The position numbers and the translations under genes are program-made. Shown here one piece after another: positions 6,554 to 13,663 of a stretch of 25,197 nt of DNA (positions are counted from its first letter, which is position 1; each line of letters starts with the position of its first letter). Under the pieces are notes generated by a model that was not told where the DNA came from, ran no database searches, and saw only the letters and a list, made by a program, of their open reading frames with translations. This DNA is from Oscillospiraceae bacterium (GTDB lineage: Bacteria > Bacillota > Clostridia > Oscillospirales > Ruminococcaceae): contig JAIDPG010000083.1 of assembly GCA_029062865.1 (NCBI GenBank), positions 1-25,197 of the forward strand, read 5' to 3'.

Positions 6554-7561
6554 TTATGCGCCGCCTAATAGCGGCTGGTCATATTTAAACAGAACCTCGT
6601 TAATATCGAATATGTTATACTTACCGCTGACAATGAAATATTCCACGATCACATCAAATTTGCTCGCGTGGGATAGCGCGTAGCCCGCCCGTTCCAGTAA
6701 ATCGTCCGTCTCGTCAAGGGTCAGTTCCAGGGCGACGGCGAGCGCCAAAATCGTCGGCTTCTTCGGCGTATAGCCCTTTACGGAGCGTATCTTCGAGAAA
6801 AGCTTGCGGTCGATGTTCGCTTTCTTGTAAACCTCCACATCGGTCTTGCCCTTGCTGTCTATGAGACGAAAAAGCGCGTCTGAAAACGGCTCGTCAAGCT
6901 CCGCCATTAAATCGTCTAAGGACTGCTGACGCTTCACCGGCGACATCATCGGCGCGGCGGATAACTCCTCCTCGGCGAAAAATTTCTTTTCAATATCAAG
7001 GCGACTGCTGCGTGCTTGGCGGTGCGTATCAACATAATGCTCGTCGATATAGCTTTCGACCTCGCCCATCAGCTCTTTGCCGACGACGAAGGACGCCTTG
7101 TCGAAAACTGCGAGATACACGTCTATTTCATGCTCGGCAAGAAAATCCGTGATCGCTGTCGTTGCCTCACGCAGAGCCTCGTCCTTCGGGTAGCCGTAAA
7201 TGCCGCTTGAGATAAGCGGGAAAGCAATGCTTTCGCATTTGTTTTCCACCGCAAGCGCCAGCGAATTGGTGTAAGCCGAGCGAAGCAATTCGGCGCATTT
7301 CTCTTTGTTTTTGCTGTTGTAAACGGGACCCGCGGCATGGATCACATATTTAGCGGGCAGCCGAAATCCCGGCGTTATCGCCGCTTCGCCCGTTTTTATC
7401 GGCGAAACCTTGTCGCAGGCTTGCTGCAGCTTTTCCGCTCCCGCAGCGTTGAAAATCGCCCCGCAAACGCCGCCGCCCATCCTCAATGCCGTATTTGCGG
7501 CATTGACGATAGCGTCTGCCTTCATTTTTGTGATGTCCTGACGGACGATCGAAAACGGCAT
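6554..7561 (-). CDS. Macro-domain protein with C-terminal HTH-like domain
   Basis: A protein of 335 residues. Residues 1 to about 180 are a macro domain that binds ADP-ribose or related ligands. The conserved parts are VNAANTALRMGGGVCGAIF at about 19-38 and FPLISSGIYGYPKDEAL at about 116-132. Many such proteins hydrolyse O-acetyl-ADP-ribose or ADP-ribosylated targets. A charged linker follows. The last 110 residues (ANIDRKLFSKIRSVKGYTP, then PTILALAVALELTLDETDDL) look like an XRE/lambda-repressor-type helical domain that accompanies macro domains in Clostridia. DNA binding is inferred, not shown. AAAGGAGGT precedes the ATG. The gene starts 30 bases after the mcrC stop, so it belongs to the mcrBC operon. 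The large hairpin lies right after its stop. Confidence 0.88.
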   Translation of the reverse strand: MPFSIVRQDITKMKADAIVNAANTALRMGGGVCGAIFNAAGAEKLQQACDKVSPIKTGEAAITPGFRLPAKYVIHAAGPVYNSKNKEKCAELLRSAYTNSLALAVENKCESIAFPLISSGIYGYPKDEALREATTAITDFLAEHEIDVYLAVFDKASFVVGKELMGEVESYIDEHYVDTHRQARSSRLDIEKKFFAEEELSAAPMMSPVKRQQSLDDLMAELDEPFSDALFRLIDSKGKTDVEVYKKANIDRKLFSKIRSVKGYTPKKPTILALAVALELTLDETDDLLERAGYALSHASKFDVIVEYFIVSGKYNIFDINEVLFKYDQPLLGGA

Positions 7562-7591
7562 GGCGAATACCTCCTTTATCTATTGCATTTC

Positions 7592-8902
7592 TTACAGAAA
7601 AACCGCCTTAAACTCTTGCTCATATAATTTTATCCTCGCAGCAAATTCGTTATAGTCGGCGGCGTCCGCGGGGATTTTTAACCCGTGCTTGGTAATGTTG
7701 ATGTCATCGCGCGACATGACGTTTTCCTCGTAAGTCGAGCCGCGGTTCAGTCGCATTGTCAAGTCATTTCCGCCTTCCGCCTCGGGATAAAGATAATAGC
7801 CCGCCTTTGCCTCAAAGCGGAGCATATACGCCAGCAGCTGCAAGTAGTCGCGATTGCAGATATTATCGCGCGGCTTGTACTTGGCGTCCGCGATTATTCC
7901 CGTTTCGCTGTCGCGACCGATAAAATCGGGATAGATAAGACCCGCACTACCGGCAAAGAGCCACTGGGCTCCCTTGCCGCTTTTATTCATCGGGTGATAG
8001 AATTTATCCCCGATGAGGGAGTTGACGTACTCCTCCCACAACCAAGCGCAGTCAAAAATTATGCCGTATATCTGTTTTGAACCCGTGCCGATCCGGTGCT
8101 TCCGATGTTCCAAAATCAGCAAGCAAAGCCTTTGTAAGGCGCGATATTCTCGGAAATACGCGTGACGAACGGAATCGTTTTTGTTCTGCTCGATAATCCT
8201 GCGGCGATCGTGGGGCTGATACTTTGGCGCAGCCTCAACAACAAGCCGTACCTCGTCCTTCGCTTTCGCAAGAATATTTCCGCCAAAGCTCTTGCCGCCT
8301 ATAAATTCAATCGTGTGCCGCACGAGCTTAATAAGGCTGTTGTCGCAGGAAAACTCCCGCGCGGAATACGCGATTTTTCCGACGAACGGCGTGTTTTGCT
8401 TTATATGCCGTGCGATGTCAACTGCGCCCTTTACGTTAGCGTCATTGTATTTCCGCCGTATATAGGTTTTGAAAAGCCCCTTGCGCATGGCTTTTTTCAG
8501 ATAATACGGAAATAAAAACAGCAAAAAATCAAACGGGCTGTTATCCTGATCTGCATCGGTTTGCAGGTTTACGATATTCGGAAATTCCACAACCCTTTCC
8601 ATAAGATATTGAAAGAAGAAATCGTCGTTTTCGTTATCCCCGCTAAACCGCGACCGAATAACAAGCCGTTCTTCTCCAAGACCCAGAAAACCGACAATAT
8701 TCCCGGTTTTATATCCGCTGTTTTCTCTTTTGAGAATTATCTGCTCGTCTGAAATATCCTCGGCTTTTTCCACCGCTTCGGGGAATACAAAAACGCCCTC
8801 TCTTTCAAGCTGCTTGAGGGTTTTGCCGGCGATTTTTTCCGTGAGCTTCGGGATTTCGGAAAACGAGGCTTTATCCTTGTAGGAATTATCCTTAATTATC
8901 AT
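7592..8902 (-). CDS. mcrC: McrC-like endonuclease subunit of a modification-dependent restriction system
   Basis: The nuclease partner of McrB, 436 residues. McrBC systems cut DNA carrying modified cytosines or other marked bases when the McrB GTPase ring translocates. The C-terminal half has the PD-(D/E)XK nuclease core: PDFIG with D326, then ADAK with D339 and K341, then an alpha helix with YLQLLAYM. The N-terminal half has the usual beta-rich McrC domain (LVIRSRF, FLLFLFPYYL). The start chosen is ATG 8902, which overlaps the mcrB end by 11 bases and has GAGGG upstream. A longer frame to 8977 merely runs inside mcrB. Overlap with mcrB and 30-base spacing to the macro gene indicate one operon. 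The catalytic residues look intact. The recognised modification is not predictable. Confidence 0.9.
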   Translation of the reverse strand: MIIKDNSYKDKASFSEIPKLTEKIAGKTLKQLEREGVFVFPEAVEKAEDISDEQIILKRENSGYKTGNIVGFLGLGEERLVIRSRFSGDNENDDFFFQYLMERVVEFPNIVNLQTDADQDNSPFDFLLFLFPYYLKKAMRKGLFKTYIRRKYNDANVKGAVDIARHIKQNTPFVGKIAYSAREFSCDNSLIKLVRHTIEFIGGKSFGGNILAKAKDEVRLVVEAAPKYQPHDRRRIIEQNKNDSVRHAYFREYRALQRLCLLILEHRKHRIGTGSKQIYGIIFDCAWLWEEYVNSLIGDKFYHPMNKSGKGAQWLFAGSAGLIYPDFIGRDSETGIIADAKYKPRDNICNRDYLQLLAYMLRFEAKAGYYLYPEAEGGNDLTMRLNRGSTYEENVMSRDDINITKHGLKIPADAADYNEFAARIKLYEQEFKAVFL

Positions 8903-10739
8903 CCGTGGAGCCCTCGTAACCGTAAGCCTTCGCAAATTGCTCCATAACGCGCTTTTCGTCGTACATTCCGCGGACATACTCCCGCAAAAGCGGTTCTAAA
9001 TAATCTTCCCACAGCTTGTCAAAGCCGAGCTCCTTTAACTTCAGGAAATACGCCGCACCGATTTGATAATTCTCGTTCAAGTCCTCGGTATTCGCTATCT
9101 CGTTATTAAGCGCCGTCATACGCTCGATAGCCTCGTCCTTAAGCTCCTCGCCGAGCACGTCCAGCATTTCAAGGTTCTCGTCCGCCTTGATCTCCACAAA
9201 GCGGAAGCGTCGGCGCATCGCGAAATCGAAGGTGTCAACGGAGCGGTCAATATCGTTCATCGTGCCGATTATGTAAACGTTCTCGGGGATATAGAATTTC
9301 TCGTTTCGGTCGTCGTGTAGGTTGGCGTACTGCGTGGAGACTGCGCCCGCCTCGCCGCGATAGCCGGGGTCGATCGAGAAAAACAGCTCGCCGAGGATCT
9401 TGGAAATCTCGCCGCGGTTGATCTCGTCAATAATAAAGACATATTTTTTCAATTCTTCCTGCTCCACTTTGACTGTTGAAGCGGCTTTTTTTGTTTTCAT
9501 CACATCCTTAATTTTATTGTAGATTGGAAGTAAGTAAGAATGTGTTTGGGAAGGTCCTTCTTTGAAGAACTCCTTAACGTCCTTTACATCGTTGAAGTCT
9601 CCGTCAAAATCAAGCATCTTTACGATTTTATTAATTAAAATGTCAGGGCTCTTTGCTTTGGGATTATTTGGAATGTAGATGTAGATATGCTTATCATTAA
9701 AATTTTCAATAGTAAACTCATTACCGTTTTTCGTCTTAAATTTATCCACACCAAACTTGATATTGGAGAAGAATTCTTCTATGGCTTCCTCCACGGAGAG
9801 CTCCTTCTCCAATGTTTCCGTGCTCTTTTGCGAATTCTCAAAATTCTCTCTCGCCCGCTTCACAAACTCCATAAAAACGCCGTCGCGAAGTTCAAATCCC
9901 ATTGCGCCGTCGCCGTTTGTCGGTCTCAAGCCCTCTACGAAATCCGTGTAATCATAGCTTGGGTGAAACTGCACGAAGCCCACGCGGGATTTCTGCTCGT
10001 CGGAAAGCTCGTTGAAGTCGTCGTAGTAGCCGTCGCTTACTATATCGGCAGCGATCTGCTTCGCAAGGTAGGTTTTGCCCGTGCCGGGAGCGCCCCTTAA
10101 AATAATGTTTTTCGATTCGAGGAGCATTTGGGAGTAGGGGACTATGAAGCCGGAGGGGTTGTCCGCGGGCTGAGGAACGGGAGGATTTTCCGAACTTGAT
10201 TTCTTCTTTTCCTTGTCGGTTTTTTCACGGTAGATCAAAACAAATTGGTCGTTGGGTTGTCCCCAGCACTTCAAGCACTCCCGGACGAAAAATATCGTGG
10301 AAAAAATGTTCCAACAATAAAAGAAGTACAGCGTGTTAGTATTTTTATTTTCATATTTTACAAACTCTAACGAAGTGGTTTTGCGAGCCTCAAAGAGTTC
10401 CTCCTTGGTTGGGAAGATTCCGCGAATTACGTCATCGTTCGGTCGGTATTGACAAACGGGGAAATTTTCTCTATCCGCGGCAGAAAGCGCGGAAATCTGC
10501 TTCTCAAACAATTGGCACGCAATGCGCGGCATAGTTTGGTTTGTAATGTTTCTCTCACCCTTGTTGCGAGCGCGTCTGACTATTTCTCCGTCCGCTGTCA
10601 GGAAATACGCTTCGAGAGGCTTGTAGTTATCCCCAAGCCCCAAATCATCCATAGTAAACCGCTTATCCGTCGAGGTTACGTTATCGGCGGTGATGCGCAG
10701 CTCGAACTTCTTCGGCTGCTTTGTTTCCGTAATAGCCAT
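8892..10739 (-). CDS. mcrB: McrB-like AAA+ GTPase subunit
   Basis: A motor of 615 residues. Residues 1 to about 175 are a unique N-terminal domain, the place where McrB proteins carry the modified-DNA reader. It does not resemble a family I can name. A proline/serine linker follows at about 178-197. The AAA+ core has Walker A GAPGTGKT at 216-223, the McrB hallmark FVQFHPSYDYTDFVEG at 255-270, Walker B VFIIDEINRGE at 434-444 and the GTPase-type motif TMNDIDRS at 493-500. RRRFRF with arginine-finger candidates lies at 509-514. An insert of about 130 residues (roughly 300-430) separates the two Walker motifs and is distinctly AT-rich. CGGAGGT lies seven bases before ATG 10739. The gene has a strong promoter at 10820-10848 and heads the operon mcrB-mcrC-macro. 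Confidence 0.93.
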   Translation of the reverse strand: MAITETKQPKKFELRITADNVTSTDKRFTMDDLGLGDNYKPLEAYFLTADGEIVRRARNKGERNITNQTMPRIACQLFEKQISALSAADRENFPVCQYRPNDDVIRGIFPTKEELFEARKTTSLEFVKYENKNTNTLYFFYCWNIFSTIFFVRECLKCWGQPNDQFVLIYREKTDKEKKKSSSENPPVPQPADNPSGFIVPYSQMLLESKNIILRGAPGTGKTYLAKQIAADIVSDGYYDDFNELSDEQKSRVGFVQFHPSYDYTDFVEGLRPTNGDGAMGFELRDGVFMEFVKRARENFENSQKSTETLEKELSVEEAIEEFFSNIKFGVDKFKTKNGNEFTIENFNDKHIYIYIPNNPKAKSPDILINKIVKMLDFDGDFNDVKDVKEFFKEGPSQTHSYLLPIYNKIKDVMKTKKAASTVKVEQEELKKYVFIIDEINRGEISKILGELFFSIDPGYRGEAGAVSTQYANLHDDRNEKFYIPENVYIIGTMNDIDRSVDTFDFAMRRRFRFVEIKADENLEMLDVLGEELKDEAIERMTALNNEIANTEDLNENYQIGAAYFLKLKELGFDKLWEDYLEPLLREYVRGMYDEKRVMEQFAKAYGYEGSTDDN

Positions 10740-10796
10740 GTTATACCTCCGTTAATTTGCTTCTGTTATATTATTTCCGTCAATTGCATTGCTCAT

Positions 10797-10836
10797 ATGT
10801 GCGCACATTCTCTTTATTCATTATAGCACAAGTGCT
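10797..10836. promoter_or_regulatory. Two palindromes flanking the mcrB -10 element
   Basis: ATGTGCGCACAT at 10797-10808 is a perfect 12-base palindrome placed just past the expected start of transcription. AGCAC-AA-GTGCT at 10825-10836 sits between -10 and -35. Both share the GCAC/GTGC core, so they could be operator half-sites for one regulator, perhaps the HTH-like domain of the macro protein. That link is speculation. Confidence 0.45.
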
Positions 10837-10848
10837 GTTAAAAAGCAA
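10820..10848 (-). promoter_or_regulatory. Sigma-A promoter of the mcrB-mcrC-macro operon
   Basis: On the minus strand TTGCTT (10843-10848), exactly 17 bases, then TATAAT (10820-10825). The leader to the mcrB start is about 75 bases. Confidence 0.75.
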
Positions 10849-11100
10849 CATATTTCAACAATTTTTGCCTTGTAGAAAGGCGGCAGCTTCATGTACGACC
10901 CCGAGCGGGCGCTTCTGAATTTTTGCGTCAAATTCAGATAAATTTACGTTAAAAATCGCCGTAAACCGAAAACTAACGTCATATACGTTAAAGCGCCCTT
11001 AGTTAAACTATCCGTAACCTCTTAATATCCCCTTGGATCGCGGTCGCTTCCGTGTTCGCTGCTCTAACCTCTTAATTTCTAAAAACTCTTACCTCTAACC
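10849..11100. other. Intergenic stretch between mcrB promoter and GGDEF remnant
   Basis: No gene is supported. Present are an 8-base inverted repeat CTGAATTT/AAATTCAG (10915-10922 and 10930-10937), three ACGTTA/TAACGT hexamers (10946, 10974, 10985) and a 12-base direct repeat TAACCTCTTAAT at 11015-11026 and 11065-11076. A 16-codon frame at 10891-10941 has only a weak ribosome site and no known content. Confidence 0.45.
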
Positions 11101-11129
11101 TTGACAAACCGCCCATTTTGCTGTACAAT
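11101..11129 (+). promoter_or_regulatory. Consensus sigma-A promoter before the GGDEF remnant
   Basis: TTGACA (11101-11106), 17 bases, TACAAT (11124-11129). GAGAGG then lies about seven bases before the ATG at 11162. The control region is intact although the gene is broken. Confidence 0.8.
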
Positions 11130-11161
11130 ATAAAATAAGTATATACAAGAGAGGTCTCGCT

Positions 11162-11963
11162 ATGCCCGCAAATGATGCCAATAATTTCCACGAGGCTATG
11201 GCGGAGTTTGTCAGATACTCCGAGGAGCTGTGTTCGATGGCATAAAACCCGCGCTCCAAAGCCGCGTTTGAAAATGTTTGCAGACTGCTCGGCTTCGCCA
11301 AGCTCAAGCTTGTCTACAATATTCCCGACAGGGCAAATCGTTTTTTTGAGCAATTCGAGCTATGTGCTGTTTTGCGAGGGGGATTACGACGAAAACCGCC
11401 CCATGACGATCGTCAAGCTCCACGAGGACGACTGCGTGTCGAATTATTACATTTATCCGAGGCTCGATCTGGAATGGAGCGCCGAGGACAAAATGCTTGT
11501 CAACACGTTCGTTTCAGTGATGTATATTATTCACGACCGCCTTCGCATCGCGTCCGTCGCGGAGAGATATTCCGTTATGGACAACAAGCTGGAGCTTTAC
11601 AAGCTGCGCTATTTTATGAAGAAATCCGGCGAGCTGTTCGCGCGCGGCGAGATTCGGGAACACTGAGCCTGCCGCTTTAACATAGTGCAGCTCTCCGTAA
11701 TCAACGCAAAGCTCGGGCGAAACGGCGGCACGCGCATTATGACGCGCTATGTCTGCGCTCTGCGGGATATTATCGGCGAGGACGGCTTTATCAGCTGTCT
11801 CGGCGGCGCCAACTTCATCTCGCTGTTCAAAAAGCCCAAAAAGGACGCGGTCATTCGCCACCTTTCGGGCGTGGCTCTCTCAACGGAGCTCCGCGGGATA
11901 GAAGAGCTGTTCGTGTCGGCGCACGCGGGGTATTTTGACACTGAAAGAAGCTCCCGAACGTGA
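11162..11963 (+). pseudogene. Degenerate GGDEF-domain regulator, multiply disrupted
   Basis: Translating across lesions yields one continuous protein of about 265 residues. The order is MPANDANNFHEAMAEFVRYS, then a stop (TAA 11243-11245), then NPRSKAAFENVCRLLGFAKL. A frame change follows in a run of seven T (11341-11347), then YVLFCEGDYDENRPM and a long stretch to REH, a second stop (TGA 11664-11666), and finally CRFNIVQLSVINAKLGRNGG through LGGANFISLFKK. The last part aligns by eye with the GGDEF fold, with GGANF (11802-11816) where GGD/EEF is expected. The active-site acid is therefore missing and the ancestor may have been a degenerate, non-catalytic GGDEF sensor. The C-terminus also ends early in unlike sequence. 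The retained consensus promoter and ribosome site suggest recent decay. I am fairly sure it is a pseudogene, less sure of its original role. Confidence 0.75.
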
Positions 11964-11995
11964 CCCCGGAGAGATTCTCGGGGCTGAATTGAATA

Positions 11996-12049
11996 TAGGG
12001 CACCTCTAAAAACCTTGTTTGAGTAAAAACGGTTTTTAGAGGTGACCTA
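11996..12049. repeat. 54-base hairpin with 19-base arms
   Basis: The arms 11996-12014 and 12031-12049 match at 18 of 19 positions (core CACCTCTAAAAACC / GGTTTTTAGAGGTG) around a 16-base loop. There is no T-run on the plus side. It lies just after the GGDEF remnant and could be a terminator, a MITE-like element or fused insertion-sequence ends. No transposase is nearby. Confidence 0.65.
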
Positions 12050-12158
12050 AACAGTAAAGCGGCGGGGAGTTCTCTCTGCTGCTTTTGTTTAAACTCAATA
12101 AAAACCACAAGCATTTTTGTGCAAATCTCCAAAGCTGAATTTTTAGCGGATTTTCCGC

Positions 12159-12187
12159 TTGACATTATTTCTTTAAAGTGATATAAT
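12159..12187 (+). promoter_or_regulatory. Perfect sigma-A promoter for the lipoprotein gene
   Basis: TTGACA (12159-12164), 17 bases, TATAAT (12182-12187). The leader to the GTG start is about 40 bases. Confidence 0.88.
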
Positions 12188-12233
12188 GCAGTTGTAAAAC
12201 ATGTTTTCAATCAACATGAAAAGAGGTAATTCT

Positions 12234-13385
12234 GTGAAAAAAAGGCTTATTTGGGGCGCGTTTGCGGCGCTTGCGGTTTTGTGCTTGTGCGTTTTGAGCG
12301 GGTGCTCCGGCAGGCGGACGATCGACCTTGAGAGCTACGTCAGCGTTGAGTTTTCGGGCTACAACGGCGACGGCGCGGCGGTCGTTTCAATTGACAGAAG
12401 CGCGATGCTGCCGCTTCTGGACAAGCAGGTCTCCCCGACTGCGATAACGGAGAGCTTCGAGGCTGCCGAGATACAAAACAACGGCAAGCTCAAAAACGGC
12501 GATGTTATCGGCGTTACGATAAAATACAACGAGCTTCTGATGGAAAACTCCAAAGTCAAGGTGCAAAACCCAACGCTTTCGTTCACGGTCTCCGGGCTTA
12601 AGGAAAAGCAGAAGCTGGACGTTTTCGCGGCGGTGGAGTTCAATGTGGAGGGCGTTTCGCCCGAGTGCACGGTGAGCGTGAAATACAACGGCGGCTCGTC
12701 GGACGGCAGGCTTGAAATGGTGCTCGAAAACGGCGAGGTGCTCAAAAACGGCTTTGGAAAGCGCTTTTTCAAGAACGGCGAGAAGCTCACCCTGCGGCTT
12801 AGCGAGGACGCGCTTGAGCAGCTCGGGCGCGAATACAAAATCGAGGAGACGGAGCGGGAATACACCGTCCAAGTCGACAGCGCGTACATTCTCACTGCCG
12901 CCGATCTTAACGCCGATGCTCGAAAACAGCTTGATAAATTCGCCGAGGATTTCGCGAAAGAAAAGGTCGAGGAAATTCTCGCTAACACCGAAAAGTCGGC
13001 GCGGCTTGATTTGTTCGCGGCGGTGTCCGGAGTAAACAGGGGCACGCTTTACGCGGGCAGAGGCGACAAGATAGACAGGCTTGAGATTACGGGGCTGAAT
13101 TCCGCTTATGTCGGCGTGGGAAATGTCTCGACGAGCATGGGCGCGACGGTCAAAAACCAGAAGTCCGTCTATTACATCTACGACGCGGAGATCGCCTACC
13201 GCTACTCCAGCTGGGGCGAGAAAAGCCGCGAGGGCGATACGGACTGCGCCCTCATTGTCCGCATCGACGACCCGAAGATCACCCCGGAGGGCGTGATGTA
13301 CTCAAAGCTGACGTTCGCCTCGGCGAAGGACATTGACGCGGCATATAATTCCAGCATCACTACGAGCTTTGAGAAGCTACCGTAA
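12234..13385 (+). CDS. Lipoprotein of unknown function with GYNGDGAA-type domain
   Basis: A lipoprotein of about 383 residues anchored to the outer face of the membrane. The GTG at 12234 is preferred over the in-frame ATG at 12201, because AGAGGT lies seven bases upstream of it and the signal peptide then begins normally (KKRLIWGAFAALAVL). The lipobox is LSGC. Just after it comes VEFSGYNGDGAAVVSID, a phrase that recurs in secreted and zinc-ribbon proteins of Firmicutes, where such domains occur in tandem. A second domain of similar type starts near DVFAAVEFNVEGVSPECTV. The C-terminal third (YAGRGDKIDRLEITGLNSAY, then SVYYIYDAEIAYRY) is also seen in that group. No enzymatic motif is seen. It is a single-gene unit with its own promoter and terminator. 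Confidence 0.8.
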   Translation: MKKRLIWGAFAALAVLCLCVLSGCSGRRTIDLESYVSVEFSGYNGDGAAVVSIDRSAMLPLLDKQVSPTAITESFEAAEIQNNGKLKNGDVIGVTIKYNELLMENSKVKVQNPTLSFTVSGLKEKQKLDVFAAVEFNVEGVSPECTVSVKYNGGSSDGRLEMVLENGEVLKNGFGKRFFKNGEKLTLRLSEDALEQLGREYKIEETEREYTVQVDSAYILTAADLNADARKQLDKFAEDFAKEKVEEILANTEKSARLDLFAAVSGVNRGTLYAGRGDKIDRLEITGLNSAYVGVGNVSTSMGATVKNQKSVYYIYDAEIAYRYSSWGEKSREGDTDCALIVRIDDPKITPEGVMYSKLTFASAKDIDAAYNSSITTSFEKLP

Positions 13386-13394
13386 TTTCAAAAA

Positions 13395-13516
13395 CCCGCC
13401 CTGAAAGGCAGTGCCTTTTTTATTTCGTTTCATAGAAGTATTGCGGTGTTAAGCGTTTTCGCTTGGCACCGCAATACTTCTATATCGCACGTTCCTTAAA
13501 CAGGGCGGGATTTTTG
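13395..13516 (+). terminator. Nested terminator: outer GC stem enclosing two further hairpins
   Basis: The outer arms CCCGCCCTG (13395-13403) and CAGGGCGGG (13501-13509) are followed by ATTTTTG. Between them lies a small terminator-like stem, AAAGGC/GCCTTT with a T-run (13404-13421), and the large hairpin of 13432-13483. The arrangement looks like a terminator whose loop has received an insertion. Confidence 0.65.
13432..13483. repeat. Long near-perfect hairpin, 17 + 2 + 5 bp stem with TTTT loop
   Basis: The arms 13432-13448 and 13467-13483 are exactly complementary over 17 bases (ATAGAAGTATTGCGGTG against its complement). Two G-U-type pairs and AAGCG/CGCTT (13451-13455, 13460-13464) continue the stem to a TTTT loop. 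As RNA this is a continuous 24-pair stem with no T-run after it. Confidence 0.75.
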
Positions 13517-13550
13517 TTCTCAAGAATAATTTTTGCCGAACGCTCTCCAT

Positions 13551-13583
13551 GTCAATTAAGCGCTTTTTTTGTCAATTAAGCGC
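13551..13583. repeat. Tandem 13-base direct repeat upstream of chemoreceptor promoter
   Basis: GTCAATTAAGCGC occurs at 13551-13563 and 13571-13583, two helical turns apart, about 20 bases before the -35 element. The spacing fits cooperative binding of a regulator. Confidence 0.6.
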
Positions 13584-13600
13584 CTTCCCGCAAAAAAGCC

Positions 13601-13629
13601 TTGAAAGAAGCGTGAAAATATGCTAAAAT
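13601..13629 (+). promoter_or_regulatory. Sigma-A promoter of the chemoreceptor gene
   Basis: TTGAAA (13601-13606), 17 bases, TAAAAT (13624-13629). Confidence 0.72.
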
Positions 13630-13663
13630 GGCTATGATTTTTGATTAAAGGAAGGTGTTTCTC

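Noticed and set aside
6364..6588. 74-codon plus-strand frame across the large hairpin
   Set aside because: It runs through the double hairpin and the end of the macro gene on the opposite strand. No ribosome site.
11015..11076. TAACCTCTTAAT pair as the start of a CRISPR array
   Set aside because: Only two copies, 12 bases long, and no cas genes in the window.
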